Of a stretch of 64,000 nucleotides of DNA, positions 1 to 7,456 are shown in pieces. A program made the position numbers and the translations under genes. Positions within the stretch are counted from its first letter, which is position 1. Every line of letters starts with the position of its first letter. The DNA comes from Actinomycetes bacterium (lineage in GTDB: Bacteria; Actinomycetota; Acidimicrobiia; Acidimicrobiales; RAAP-2). The stretch lies in NCBI GenBank assembly GCA_021791635.1, contig JAJYWF010000001.1, positions 1 to 64,000 on the forward strand, in the 5' to 3' direction. The notes beneath the pieces were generated by a model that worked only from the letters and a program-made list of their open reading frames with translations, made no database searches and was not told the DNA's origin.

Positions 1-2
1 CA

Positions 3-869
3 GAGCCCCTCACGTGGTATCCCCACTTCGCCGATCTCTGCCGGCGCCACCGGCGTCGGATCGAAGATCTGCTCGCCACTCGGGCGACCCAGACCAACGA
101 GATCGGCCGCTGCTCGGCCCTCTTCCAGGTCCTGTGCACCGTCGCCGGTTGGCACCCCGGACCGCTGGCCGTCGTGGACCTGGGGGCCTCGGCCGGCCTC
201 AACCTCCTACTCGACCGGTTCGCCTACTGCTACGTGGACCTCACGTCCTCGCCGATCCCCTCCGTACTGGGCGGTGGGGACCCCGACTCGCGGGTCCGCC
301 TCACCACCACGCTGCATGCATGGGGCCGGCCAGATCTGACCATGCCCCCGGTGGCTTGGCGGATCGGCATCGACCGATCCCCGGTCGACCCCCTGGACGA
401 CGAGGCCGCTCTGTGGCTGCTGGCCTGCCAGTGGCCCGAGCACCCTGAACGGTTCGAGCGACTGAGACACGCCCTGGCGCTGGCTCGATCAACCCAAGCT
501 CCGGCGGTGGTGCGAGGTGACGTCATCGACGACCTGGGCGAGCTGGTGGCCACGGTGCCCGAAGACACCCACCTGTGCCTGGTGCACTCCTGGGTGGCGC
601 CCTACCTCTCCGAGACCCACCAGAGAGAGCTGCACCGTGTCGTCGCCGGCATTGCCTCTACCCGTCCGGTGAGCTGGATGTTCGCCGAAGAACCGTTCGA
701 ATGCCCCGGCCTGCCCATACCCCCCTCCCCCGACCCCCACCTCGGTCGGGCCAAAGGTGCGACCGCGGTGGTCCTGGTCGAGATGGACCCGGTACGCGAA
801 GCGAGACCGCGACGCATGGCCGATATGCACCCCCACGGACGGTGGCTCCGCTGGTGGGGCGCTCCCTGA
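3..869 (+). CDS. DUF2332 family protein (5' truncated by window edge)
   Basis: The reading frame is open from base 3 with no start codon that fits the family, so the N-terminus lies upstream of the window. About 288 residues are present. The conserved core DLGASAGLNLLLDRF (about residues 59-73 of the visible part) and the C-terminal HPHGRWLRWW are hallmarks of DUF2332, a family common in actinobacteria with no established biochemical role. The glycine-rich DLGASAG segment looks like a Rossmann methyltransferase motif I, but a methyltransferase activity is only inference. It converges on dinB with a 9-base gap. An internal ATG at 174 would remove conserved sequence and is not the start. Confidence 0.8.
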   Translation, partial: EPLTWYPHFADLCRRHRRRIEDLLATRATQTNEIGRCSALFQVLCTVAGWHPGPLAVVDLGASAGLNLLLDRFAYCYVDLTSSPIPSVLGGGDPDSRVRLTTTLHAWGRPDLTMPPVAWRIGIDRSPVDPLDDEAALWLLACQWPEHPERFERLRHALALARSTQAPAVVRGDVIDDLGELVATVPEDTHLCLVHSWVAPYLSETHQRELHRVVAGIASTRPVSWMFAEEPFECPGLPIPPSPDPHLGRAKGATAVVLVEMDPVREARPRRMADMHPHGRWLRWWGAP

Positions 870-878
870 GCGAGCGCG

Positions 879-2321
879 TCAGCTCGCTTCGTCCGCCGGC
901 CCCCAGGCCGCTCCCCGTCTCCGTGGCACCACGATGCCACCTTCGTCCACCATGGCCGCCGTTCCCACCGCTTCGGCACCGAACCGTTCACGGATGGAGT
1001 CCACCGCCGCCGAGATCTCCCGCCGGTCCTCCTGGAGCGAACCGACGCGTTCCCACACCGCCCCGACGTCCACGGGACCGGGCCCGGCCGTGTCCCCGCC
1101 GGCACTGCCCGCACCGCCCCCACCGCCACCACCGCCCGGATCTCCGTCAGCGCCGCGGGAGGTCGGCAGGACACCGATGAACTGGAGCTGCTCACCCGCC
1201 CGACGATCCCTGAGACCGCCGGCAGCGACGCCCAGAAGTCGAACACCGGCGCCGATGTCGACCGACTCGAGGAGCGCGACGGCGACGCTCGCCAGCGAGT
1301 GCGCCGTGTCGATGCCTCCGCCGAGCGTGTGGCTACGGGTGACCACGGCCAGGTCTGGGCTTTTCACCTTCACCGTGACCGTCCGGGCCCGCACCGACGA
1401 GGCTCGGAGCTGGATCGCCACGGACTCGGCCATTCGCACTGCGTGACGTTCGAGGGTGCTGCGATCGGTGACGTCGGAGGGGAACGTCTCCTCGTGCCCG
1501 ATGGACTTGGCCTGACGCCCGGGGACCACGGGGTCACGGTCGATGCCATGCGCCAGTTCCGACAGCCGTCGGCCCGGCGAGGAACCCAGTTGGTGGACGA
1601 GGGCGGAGCTCGGCACGTCAGCCAGATCGCCGACGGTGGTGAGGCCCAGGGCGTGCAGCCTCGCCGCCGTGGCCGGGCCTACCCCCCACAGGGCCTCGAC
1701 CGGTAACGGACGCAGGAACGCCGCCTCCTCATCCGGCCCGACCGTGACCACACCGGCTCCAGGCTCCTTTCCCCGAATGGACGCCCGGGGTTTGGCCGCT
1801 CGCGAAGCCAGCTTGGCGATGAGCTTGGTCCGCCCGATCCCCACCGAGCAGTCCAGTCGAAGGCTCTCGATCACTTGACGACGTATCTCCCCGGCCATCA
1901 GCTCGGGCCTGCCGAGGAGATTCTGGGCACCCGTCACGTCCAAGAACGCCTCGTCCAGACCGATCGGCTCCACCAGAGGGGTCACCGAGGCGAAGATCTC
2001 GTGGAGCCGGCCGCTCACTTCGGCATACCGGGAGTACCGGCCGTCGACGAAGATCGCTTCGGGGCACAGCCTCTTGGCCTGGAGCGAGGGCATGGCCGAC
2101 CTGACCCCGTACGCCCGCGCCTCGTACGTGCACGAGGCCACCACCCCGCGTGCGCCACTTCCCCCGACGATGACCGCACGTCCGGAGAGCTTCGGGTCGT
2201 CGAGCACCTCGACCGAGGCGAAGAACGCATCCATGTCCACGTGGAGCACGACCCTTGTCCACGGCGCCTCTCCCGATATCGCCGCTGTCCTGGCGCCACA
2301 ACCACGCACGGCCACGCTCAC
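879..2321 (-). CDS. dinB: DNA polymerase IV (Y-family translesion polymerase)
   Basis: 480 residues from a GTG start. It is a Y-family polymerase that copies past damaged bases. The catalytic acidic residues are visible: D29 in HVDMDAFFASVE and D123/E124 in GLDEAFLDVT. The helix-hairpin-helix stretch LWGVGPATAARL and the little-finger domain follow. EQLQFIG after the little finger resembles a beta-clamp binding peptide. A run of nine glycines then links to an about 60-residue C-terminal segment. The SIDEA of E. coli is GLDEA here, within known family variation. It is last in the leftward LysM-nrdR-PIG-L-dinB run that starts at the LexA-box promoter, so SOS control is likely but inferred. Confidence 0.93.
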   Translation of the reverse strand: MSVAVRGCGARTAAISGEAPWTRVVLHVDMDAFFASVEVLDDPKLSGRAVIVGGSGARGVVASCTYEARAYGVRSAMPSLQAKRLCPEAIFVDGRYSRYAEVSGRLHEIFASVTPLVEPIGLDEAFLDVTGAQNLLGRPELMAGEIRRQVIESLRLDCSVGIGRTKLIAKLASRAAKPRASIRGKEPGAGVVTVGPDEEAAFLRPLPVEALWGVGPATAARLHALGLTTVGDLADVPSSALVHQLGSSPGRRLSELAHGIDRDPVVPGRQAKSIGHEETFPSDVTDRSTLERHAVRMAESVAIQLRASSVRARTVTVKVKSPDLAVVTRSHTLGGGIDTAHSLASVAVALLESVDIGAGVRLLGVAAGGLRDRRAGEQLQFIGVLPTSRGADGDPGGGGGGGGAGSAGGDTAGPGPVDVGAVWERVGSLQEDRREISAAVDSIRERFGAEAVGTAAMVDEGGIVVPRRRGAAWGPADEAS

Positions 2322-2336
2322 CTCCCCCGACCGCAG

Positions 2337-2381
2337 CTCCGACGGCTCCGAATGCTCCGACGGCTCCGACGGCTCCGACTG
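2337..2381. repeat. Five 9-bp tandem repeats between PIG-L gene and dinB
   Basis: Five consecutive 9-bp units of CTCCGACGG type (units 2 and 5 differ at the last two or three bases) fill the gap between the PIG-L stop codon and the dinB start. They lie outside both reading frames, and no hairpin or terminator is evident. The unit length is a multiple of three, as in the other repeat tracts of this window. Confidence 0.8.
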
Positions 2382-2382
2382 C

Positions 2383-3105
2383 TCACACCGTAAGCCCTTC
2401 GAGGTGGAGGCACCGAAACCCTTCGGCGAACTCGACTCCGGCCCGGCGCCCCTCTTCCGCCGCCCGGCGCCTCACGGCTGCCGCGGCCCACGAGCCGTCG
2501 CTCCCGACGAACTGGCTCCGGTGACAAGTCACGGAGGCCACCTTGGCCTCGACCCAGGCCGTGATGTCGACCCAGATGTCGGGCTCCAAGGTCCCAGACA
2601 GCAAAGCCGTCACCACTTGGTGAGGGGGCCCGGCGCCGGGGAAGTAGTGCGGGAGGGCCGAGGCCGGGGCCAGCGCGTCCAGCGTCGCCCAACCGGCCGT
2701 CCGGTGATCCCGGTGGTTGAAGTACTCCCGCCCGAAGAACACTGCCGTGGGATCGTGCCCGACCACGACGTCGGGCCTGAGGGCTCGCACCCACCTGACC
2801 AGCTCTTCGCGTAGCCCCACCCGCTCCTCCAGCTCCCCGTCTGGCGCCCCCAACACCCGCCAGGACGCCAAACCGACGACCTCAGCCGCCTCGGCCAGCT
2901 CTCGAGAGCGCCGGACACTCAGCTCCTCGGTCGTGATCGACCCATCGAGGCTCCCCTTCCCCCCATCGGTGCAGACGACGAGATGCACCTCGGCCCCGCC
3001 TGCGGCCCAACGAGCCAACGCGCCCCCACACGCCACGTCGGCGTCATCGGGATGTGCGTAGATCGCCAGCACCACCGCGGGCTCGACTTCGAAGAGCTCA
3101 GCCAC
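2383..3105 (-). CDS. PIG-L / LmbE family zinc-dependent N-deacetylase
   Basis: 240 residues. The N-terminal zinc motif AHPDDADVACGG (residues 17-28) and the later HRDHR supply the His and Asp ligands and base typical of the PIG-L/LmbE fold, which removes N-acetyl groups from GlcNAc-type sugars. Actinobacterial members include MshB (mycothiol synthesis) and Mca (mycothiol S-conjugate amidase). This one is shorter than MshB and its exact substrate cannot be read from sequence. It lies 22 bases after nrdR and 61 bases before dinB on the same strand, so it is probably co-transcribed from the SOS-controlled promoter at 4.2 kb. A role in detoxification linked to DNA damage is inference only. Confidence 0.85.
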   Translation of the reverse strand: MAELFEVEPAVVLAIYAHPDDADVACGGALARWAAGGAEVHLVVCTDGGKGSLDGSITTEELSVRRSRELAEAAEVVGLASWRVLGAPDGELEERVGLREELVRWVRALRPDVVVGHDPTAVFFGREYFNHRDHRTAGWATLDALAPASALPHYFPGAGPPHQVVTALLSGTLEPDIWVDITAWVEAKVASVTCHRSQFVGSDGSWAAAAVRRRAAEEGRRAGVEFAEGFRCLHLEGLTV

Positions 3106-3127
3106 TTGCCCTCGACGTCCCCATCGG

Positions 3128-3598
3128 TCAGGACCGTCGCTTCGGCGCCGTGGTCTTGGTCAAGAGCCCGACCTCGCGGGCGAAGTCACCCAGGTCCTCG
3201 AAGCCCTTGTACACGCTGGCGAAACGCACGTAGGCGACATGATCCAGGGCCTTCAAGTGCTCCAGGACCGCCAGCCCCACCTGCTCGGTCGTAGGTTCGT
3301 CACCCTTCACCCTCACGTCTTCTTCGACCGCCTGGGCGACACGGTCCATGTCCTCCACCGTCACCGGTCGGTTCTTGCAGGCTGCCCGGACCCCTTCGAC
3401 CACCTTCAATCGCTCGAACGGCTCGCGCCCACCCGAGCGCTTCACGACCCACAGGATCTGCTCTTCGATCCGCTCGAAGGTCGTGAACCTCCGCCCGCAG
3501 CTCAGGCACTCCCGCCGCCTCCGGATCGCCACGCCCTCCTCGGACACCCGCGAGTCCACGACCCGGTCATCGTCGGTCGAGCACCACGGGCAGCGCAT
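3128..3598 (-). CDS. nrdR: Transcriptional repressor NrdR (zinc-ribbon/ATP-cone)
   Basis: 156 residues, the usual length. The N-terminal zinc ribbon has C3-x2-C6 (CPWC) and C31-x2-C34 (CLSC). An ATP-cone domain follows (about 49-139; KRSGGREPFERLKV), the nucleotide sensor by which NrdR represses ribonucleotide reductase genes. It lies 21 bases after the LysM protein gene. The arrangement lexA / LysM protein / nrdR matches my memory of mycobacteria (lexA, Rv2719c, nrdR), which supports both calls. No ribonucleotide reductase gene is in the window, so its targets are elsewhere. Confidence 0.96.
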   Translation of the reverse strand: MRCPWCSTDDDRVVDSRVSEEGVAIRRRRECLSCGRRFTTFERIEEQILWVVKRSGGREPFERLKVVEGVRAACKNRPVTVEDMDRVAQAVEEDVRVKGDEPTTEQVGLAVLEHLKALDHVAYVRFASVYKGFEDLGDFAREVGLLTKTTAPKRRS

Positions 3599-3619
3599 GC
3601 AGCGACGATACTGCCACCC

Positions 3620-4153
3620 TCAGGGCACGCGAATCCTCTCCCCCGGGACGACAACCTGCGACCCCAGCCGTTGCGAAAGGGCCGCCACCAGCTCCTGAGG
3701 GTCGCCCCCCTGGTCGAACTGCCGGGCGATGGTCCACAGGGTGTCACCGGGCTGGACCACATAGACGAATCCACCGATCGGTGCACCGGCCACGGTCCCG
3801 TGCGTGACCGCCGGACGCCCGGCCAGGGCACTGACCGGCAGCGCCAGGAGCACCGTCACCCCGACGACCACGCCCCAAGCCGCCAACCTGCTCCAGCGCA
3901 CCCGGGGACGGCGCCGGTCCACCCGACGACCTCGGGGAGCCCCGGGGGCCCCACTCTGAGGGCCGACACCCGCCCCCCTGGCCTCCAGAGCGATTGTCGC
4001 CACTCCACATTCGGGGACCACCTGCAACCATGGCCGCGGACACGCATGGACGTCCGAAACGGCCGGGAACATCTCGACTACGGCCACCTCGGGCCTCCCC
4101 ATCGGCCCCCAGCGGAGGCCACCCCGCCCGGGAGGTACCCGAGGGCCGGCCAC
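3620..4153 (-). CDS. LysM-domain membrane protein, SOS cell-division inhibitor type (YneA / Rv2719c-like)
   Basis: 177 residues from a GTG start. A basic, proline/arginine-rich cytosolic arm (1-87) is followed by one membrane segment (about 88-111) and an extracytoplasmic LysM domain (about 130-176; YVVQPGDTLWTIARQF), which binds peptidoglycan. Proteins of this layout beside lexA (YneA in Bacillus, DivS in Corynebacterium, Rv2719c in mycobacteria) delay division during DNA damage. Function here is inferred from layout and position. It diverges from lexA and leads the nrdR-PIG-L-dinB run. The 5' end is uncertain: the GTG at 4153 lies about 25 bases from the predicted transcription start, with only a weak ribosome site. 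Confidence 0.8.
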   Translation of the reverse strand: MAGPRVPPGRGGLRWGPMGRPEVAVVEMFPAVSDVHACPRPWLQVVPECGVATIALEARGAGVGPQSGAPGAPRGRRVDRRRPRVRWSRLAAWGVVVGVTVLLALPVSALAGRPAVTHGTVAGAPIGGFVYVVQPGDTLWTIARQFDQGGDPQELVAALSQRLGSQVVVPGERIRVP

Positions 4154-4159
4154 GAGTGG

Positions 4160-4171
4160 GAACGTCTGTTC
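4160..4171. promoter_or_regulatory. Weaker LexA-box-like palindrome
   Basis: GAAC-N4-GTTC (spacer GTCT), a core match to the actinobacterial/Gram-positive LexA box (CGAAC-N4-GTTCG) without the flanking C and G. It lies just downstream of the predicted start of the leftward LysM transcript and could be a third, weaker LexA site. Confidence 0.5.
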
Positions 4172-4182
4172 TCCATGAGTTC

Positions 4183-4211
4183 ATTTCAACACGAACAGAT
4201 GTTCGTGTCAA
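4183..4211 (-). promoter_or_regulatory. Sigma-70-type promoter for the LysM-nrdR-PIG-L-dinB run
   Basis: On the minus strand TTGACA (4211-4206) is followed by a 17-base spacer and TGAAAT (4188-4183). The perfect LexA palindrome fills the spacer, so bound LexA would occlude RNA polymerase. The predicted transcription start is about 4176, some 23 bases before the GTG of the LysM protein. Confidence 0.7.
4189..4208. promoter_or_regulatory. LexA operator (perfect SOS box)
   Basis: ACACGAAC-AGAT-GTTCGTGT is a perfect 20-bp palindrome with a 4-base centre. Its core is the CGAAC-N4-GTTCG consensus of actinobacterial and Bacillus LexA boxes. It lies between the divergent lexA and LysM genes, in the spacer of the leftward promoter. 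Confidence 0.9.
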
Positions 4212-4219
4212 GCACTTCT

Positions 4220-4235
4220 TCGAACAGATGTTTGC
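4220..4235. promoter_or_regulatory. Second LexA operator overlapping the lexA promoter
   Basis: TCGAAC-AGAT-GTTTGC has a consensus left half-site and one mismatch in the right half (GTTTG for GTTCG). It shares the same AGAT centre as the perfect box 31 bases away and overlaps the -35 element of the rightward lexA promoter, as expected for LexA autorepression. Confidence 0.82.
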
Positions 4236-4260
4236 AATTCTTCAAGAACGTGTGTACGAT
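4232..4260 (+). promoter_or_regulatory. Sigma-70-type promoter for lexA
   Basis: TTGCAA (4232-4237), a 17-base spacer and TACGAT (4255-4260) form a good housekeeping promoter reading toward lexA. The -35 overlaps the second LexA box. The predicted start near 4267 leaves a leader of about 77 bases before the lexA ATG. Confidence 0.7.
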
Positions 4261-4343
4261 TCGAGCCGTGACCCGATGCGGCGGACCCCGGGGCCAGCGG
4301 TCTTGACGATGGGGCTCCACTTCGACGAGGTGAGGAGGGCGAG

Positions 4344-4973
4344 ATGGCCGAGGCTCTGACCGGGAAGAGAGAGCAGATCCTGGACTTCATCGGGAAGTGC
4401 ATCCGAGAGCGCGGGTACCCTCCTTCGGTCCGGGAGATCGGTGATGCCGTCGGCCTAGCGTCCTCCTCCACCGTCCACACCCACTTGGCAGTGCTGCAGC
4501 GTGAAGGCTTTCTCCAACGGGATCCCACCAAGCCGCGGGCGATCAAGGTGCGCTACGACCCTTCGTCGAAGGTCGCCATGGCCGCCGGCCCGGTCCGGCA
4601 CGTGCCGCTCGTGGGTGAAGTCGCCGCCGGGACCGGCGTCCTGGCCCAGGAGAACGTCGAAGAGGTCCTCGCCCTTCCTGAGCAGTTCACCGGCACCGGA
4701 TCCACCTTCATGCTCCGGGTCCGAGGTGACTCGATGATCGATGCGGGCATCTTCGATGGCGACTTCGTGGTGGTCCGCCAGCAGCCCGAAGCCGATCCCG
4801 GCGACATCGTCGTCGCCGGGATTCCCGACGGCGAGGCCACCGTGAAGTTCTACGACCGCCGGGACGGCTGCGTCGTGCTCACGCCGGCGAACCCGGACAT
4901 GACGCCGATGTCGTTCGACCCGACGGACGTCGTGATCTTCGGCCGGGTGGTCACCGTGCTCCGCCGGCTCTGA
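4344..4973 (+). CDS. lexA: LexA repressor, SOS regulon
   Basis: 209 residues. The N-terminal winged helix (about 1-70; YPPSVREIGDAVGLASSSTV) binds SOS boxes. The C-terminal S24 peptidase domain carries the self-cleavage site A95-G96 (VAAGTGV), nucleophile S130 (RGDSM) and general base K168 (ATVKFY), all intact. A GAGGAGGGCGAG ribosome site precedes the ATG. LexA represses its own gene and DNA-damage genes until RecA-ssDNA filaments trigger autocleavage. Two strong boxes and a weaker one upstream indicate autoregulation and control of the divergent LysM-nrdR-PIG-L-dinB run. No recA is in the window. Confidence 0.97.
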   Translation: MAEALTGKREQILDFIGKCIRERGYPPSVREIGDAVGLASSSTVHTHLAVLQREGFLQRDPTKPRAIKVRYDPSSKVAMAAGPVRHVPLVGEVAAGTGVLAQENVEEVLALPEQFTGTGSTFMLRVRGDSMIDAGIFDGDFVVVRQQPEADPGDIVVAGIPDGEATVKFYDRRDGCVVLTPANPDMTPMSFDPTDVVIFGRVVTVLRRL

Positions 4974-4981
4974 GCCGGCGG
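4961..4981. terminator. Hairpin between convergent lexA and the 4996 gene
   Basis: CCGCCGGCT and AGCCGGCGG form a perfect 9-bp stem around a 3-base loop that includes the first bases of the lexA stop codon. No T-run follows on either strand. It is placed to act as a bidirectional, U-poor terminator, which is inferred. Confidence 0.45.
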
Positions 4982-4995
4982 CATCGCCGTTCCGT

Positions 4996-5871
4996 TCAGG
5001 TCCAGAGACGGTCGGTGTAGGTGTCAGTCCCCGGGATCGTCGGAATGAACGGAAGTGCCGCCACGACCGTTCCCATTCCGGCATCCTCCAGGGCATGCCG
5101 GTGCCGAGCGATGGTGGACTCCCAAGCTTCGATCGGATTGGTGTCGAGAAACCACAAGAGCAGGAGCCGCTGATCGCTGGCCTCCTGGCGGGGGACGTCA
5201 CCGGGAGCTTCGATCAAGAGGGGGAGGGGGGTGAACGCCGCCACCAGGCCGGCACCACTCCCGGGTAGGAGGCCGGGAAGATGCTCCCCTCGCAGCCACT
5301 CCGAGAGGCCGTCGGCGGTGACGGAGTCGGAGCGATCGACCCACACAGGCACCACGCCGGCGAATGGATGGTCCAATGCGACCTCCACGGGGACGGCGTC
5401 GGCACCGCGACCCTCAGCCCAGGCAAACCGGTAGAGGAGGGTGTGCACGTGATCCCGTTGCTCGAACATCCTCCCAGCAGCGTGCAGCGCCCGGACCTGA
5501 CGGACCGCCCATCGGTTCCACAGGTCGTGGTAACCGTCGAGCACCCAGTAGAGCGCCATGTATGAGCCGCGCTCGGGTGCACCGGTGATGGTCGACGGAT
5601 CCGGGTCCCGCAGGGCCTTGAGCTCGGCCGTGGCGACGTACCGGCGCCCGGCGAAATTGTACGGGCCGACCATGCACCCCGAGTAGAAGTGGTCCCGCTC
5701 GTACCAACGGTTGTAGTCCACCTCGTGACCCCGGTGGGGCTCGACCACGGTGAGGAGCATCGAACCCAGCTTCACCGGCTCGGCTCCCGCAGTCACCTCG
5801 ATCGGGCGTGGCGTCTTTGGCGTCTCGTTCGGCATCTTGGCACCGTAACATTCGTGAGCCGCTCCGCTCAC
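4996..5871 (-). CDS. Conserved hypothetical protein, possible dimeric alpha/beta-barrel (EthD-like) domain
   Basis: 291 residues from GTG; an ATG at residue 13 (5835) is an equally good start. I do not recognise a named family. The segment MLLTVVEPHRGHEVDYNRWYERDHF (positions 38-62) resembles the N-terminal strand and helix of EthD/antibiotic-monooxygenase-like ferredoxin folds. A second similar stretch (about 174-215; VPVWVDRSDSVTADGLSEWL, then RGEHLPG) suggests a tandem repeat of the fold. There is no signal peptide or membrane segment. It lies 36 bases downstream of the anti-sigma gene on the same strand and may be co-transcribed with the sigma/anti-sigma pair. It converges on lexA. Function unknown. 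Confidence 0.6.
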   Translation of the reverse strand: MSGAAHECYGAKMPNETPKTPRPIEVTAGAEPVKLGSMLLTVVEPHRGHEVDYNRWYERDHFYSGCMVGPYNFAGRRYVATAELKALRDPDPSTITGAPERGSYMALYWVLDGYHDLWNRWAVRQVRALHAAGRMFEQRDHVHTLLYRFAWAEGRGADAVPVEVALDHPFAGVVPVWVDRSDSVTADGLSEWLRGEHLPGLLPGSGAGLVAAFTPLPLLIEAPGDVPRQEASDQRLLLLWFLDTNPIEAWESTIARHRHALEDAGMGTVVAALPFIPTIPGTDTYTDRLWT

Positions 5872-5907
5872 TCCCAGTCTGGGCCAAGTGGTGCGCCAGC
5901 CGTGGGT

Positions 5908-6807
5908 TCAGGCGGTCGGCAAGCTACCGGAGGCCACAGGTGCTCGGTCCGGAGTGGCCACACCCCCAGCCGGCTCGACGGTGATGGCCAGGGCAGACGG
6001 GGTGAGGAGCGAAGAGACGGTGAAACCCGCATGCCGGGGCTGGTGCCCGAGGAGGCCCAGGGAGATCGGTTGTCCGGCGATGATGCCCCAGAGCTGGTAC
6101 GTCTCGTCGTCGGGAATGGCAGGCATCTTCGACGAGAGCATGTAGCCCTGACCGCTCGGGACGACCACGAATTCGGCCAATTGAACGCCATCGGGGGTCG
6201 TCATGTGCACGATCCGGTGACCGGGGGTCGACAGGGCCGCCTCGACGCTCGCCGTCGGACCGCGTTGAGCCAGCGCGGCCTTGGTCTGCGAGAGCTGTCC
6301 GTTGACCCGGGAGAGTTGTACGCCGAGAACGGCGATGGCCGCCACCGACGCCGCGAGGGCCAGCGCCCCGACGATCCGAGCAGTTCGCCTTCCCCTCCAT
6401 CGGTCCGCGCCCGAAAGGCTCGGGGGCTCCGTGCCCGTCGCCGCTTGCCCCTCCCACGGGCGAGTGGGGGATGGGGCTTCCGCTCTCGAGTGGAGCGACA
6501 GCTTCGGCATCGGGACCATCCCGGAGACCGACGATTCCCCCAGGGATCGATTCGATCCCGGCGACAGGCCGGCTGATATCCGTTCCCACAGCCCGGAAGG
6601 AAGCGGCTCGGTGCTCTCCAGTGCCATCGCCGTTCCCATGGATCCCGCCAGCTCTCGATAGGCGTCCACATCGGACCTACAGCGAGGGCACTCCTCCAGG
6701 TGGTGCTCGATCTTCGCCCTCTCGTCAAGATCAACGGCATCGAGTGCGTACGCGGCCAGGAGGCTCTCCACCACGTCGTGCCCGTCACCGGCCAGCCGAT
6801 CACTCAT
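5908..6807 (-). CDS. Zinc-type anti-sigma factor with RskA-like extracytoplasmic domain
   Basis: 299 residues when started at the ATG overlapping the sigma stop (ATGA, 6804-6807); the longer open frame upstream lies inside the sigma gene. The N-terminal anti-sigma domain has the zinc motif H36-x3-C40-x2-C43 (HLEECPRC), typical of factors that bind ECF sigma factors. A linker, one membrane segment (about 143-164) and an outside RskA-type domain (about 165-299; ETYQLWGII, GFTVSS) follow. Such proteins hold the sigma factor inactive until regulated proteolysis. Translational coupling to the sigma gene supports partner assignment. By inference it would sense an envelope redox or metal signal, given the divergent ferritin/cupredoxin genes. 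Confidence 0.88.
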   Translation of the reverse strand: MSDRLAGDGHDVVESLLAAYALDAVDLDERAKIEHHLEECPRCRSDVDAYRELAGSMGTAMALESTEPLPSGLWERISAGLSPGSNRSLGESSVSGMVPMPKLSLHSRAEAPSPTRPWEGQAATGTEPPSLSGADRWRGRRTARIVGALALAASVAAIAVLGVQLSRVNGQLSQTKAALAQRGPTASVEAALSTPGHRIVHMTTPDGVQLAEFVVVPSGQGYMLSSKMPAIPDDETYQLWGIIAGQPISLGLLGHQPRHAGFTVSSLLTPSALAITVEPAGGVATPDRAPVASGSLPTA

Positions 6808-7373
6808 GGCTCCCTCACCTCGAATTCGTCCAATACGTGCTTCATTCGTCGGAGTCCCGAACGGATCCTGCTCTTCACCGTCCCTTCGGGCTCCGACAGC
6901 TTCGTCGCCACCTCCCGGTACGTGTACCCCCCGTAGTAGGCCATGGTGATCGGCAGCCTCTCGTCTTCGGGAAGGGATGCCAGAGCCTGGCCCACCTGAT
7001 CGGCCACCGTGAACTCCCACACCTCTCGCTCGAGGTCGCCCCCGGTAGCGACTGCACCCCGCACGTCTGCTTCCTCCCGGCGGGCCCGAGCTGACTCGGA
7101 GCGCACGACATCGACCGAGCGGCTGTGGGACTGCGTGAGGAGGTACGACCTCAGCGTGCCGCGAGCCGGATCGAACCGCTCGGGATGGTTCCAGAGCCTG
7201 AGGAAGACCTCCTGGGTGACGTCCTCGGCCAGTCCGGCGTCGCCGGTGACCCGACGGGCCACGTTGTACACGACCGCTCCGTGCCGGCGGTACACCTCGG
7301 CCAGGGCGTCCTCCTGGAAGCGGCCGACAGCTACGACCAGCTGCGCGTCCCCGAGCTCTCTCACGTGTGGCAC
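6804..7373 (-). CDS. ECF-family RNA polymerase sigma factor (SigK-like)
   Basis: The sigma2 region (ALAEVYRRHGAVVYNVARRV, then DVTQEVFLRLW) and sigma4 region (LPEDERLPITMAYYGGYTYR and the helix-turn-helix EGTVKSRIRSGLRRM) are clear. The open frame extends to a TTG at 7457, but that is the first base of the divergent ferritin-like gene. I prefer the GTG at 7373, giving 189 residues and an about 80-base divergent promoter region; GTG at 7364 is also possible. Its RskA-type partner overlaps its stop codon, so SigK/RskA-type logic is likely. Target promoters are probably those of the ferritin-like run (inference). Confidence 0.88.
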   Translation of the reverse strand: MPHVRELGDAQLVVAVGRFQEDALAEVYRRHGAVVYNVARRVTGDAGLAEDVTQEVFLRLWNHPERFDPARGTLRSYLLTQSHSRSVDVVRSESARARREEADVRGAVATGGDLEREVWEFTVADQVGQALASLPEDERLPITMAYYGGYTYREVATKLSEPEGTVKSRIRSGLRRMKHVLDEFEVREP

Positions 7374-7422
7374 CGAGTGAGTATCCGGTGCCGGGGTCCG
7401 GTCTGGACGAGGGAAACCCGGA

Positions 7423-7450
7423 TCATCCGCGAACCTCGGTGGCATCGGAA
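7423..7450 (+). promoter_or_regulatory. Possible ECF-sigma promoter, near-leaderless, for the 7457 gene
   Basis: TCATCC (7423-7428), 17 bases, CGGAA (7446-7450), only 6 bases before the ATG at 7457. It resembles the two CCATCC-N16-CGGAT/CGAAG elements upstream of the 8467 gene and, from memory, the mycobacterial SigK consensus (CCATCC, CGAAT). One mismatch in each half makes it tentative. Confidence 0.3.
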
Positions 7451-7456
7451 CCTTCA

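Noticed and set aside
14-448. Overlapping rightward ORF at the window start
   Set aside because: Arg/Pro-rich shadow in another frame of the DUF2332 gene, with no family resemblance.
1127-1142. Broken dinB at the polyglycine stretch
   Set aside because: The glycine run stays in frame and joins two recognisable parts; no frameshift is needed.
3239-4306. Long rightward ORF across nrdR, the LysM gene and the SOS promoter
   Set aside because: Antisense of two recognised genes and running through LexA operators; composition is that of a GC-rich shadow frame.
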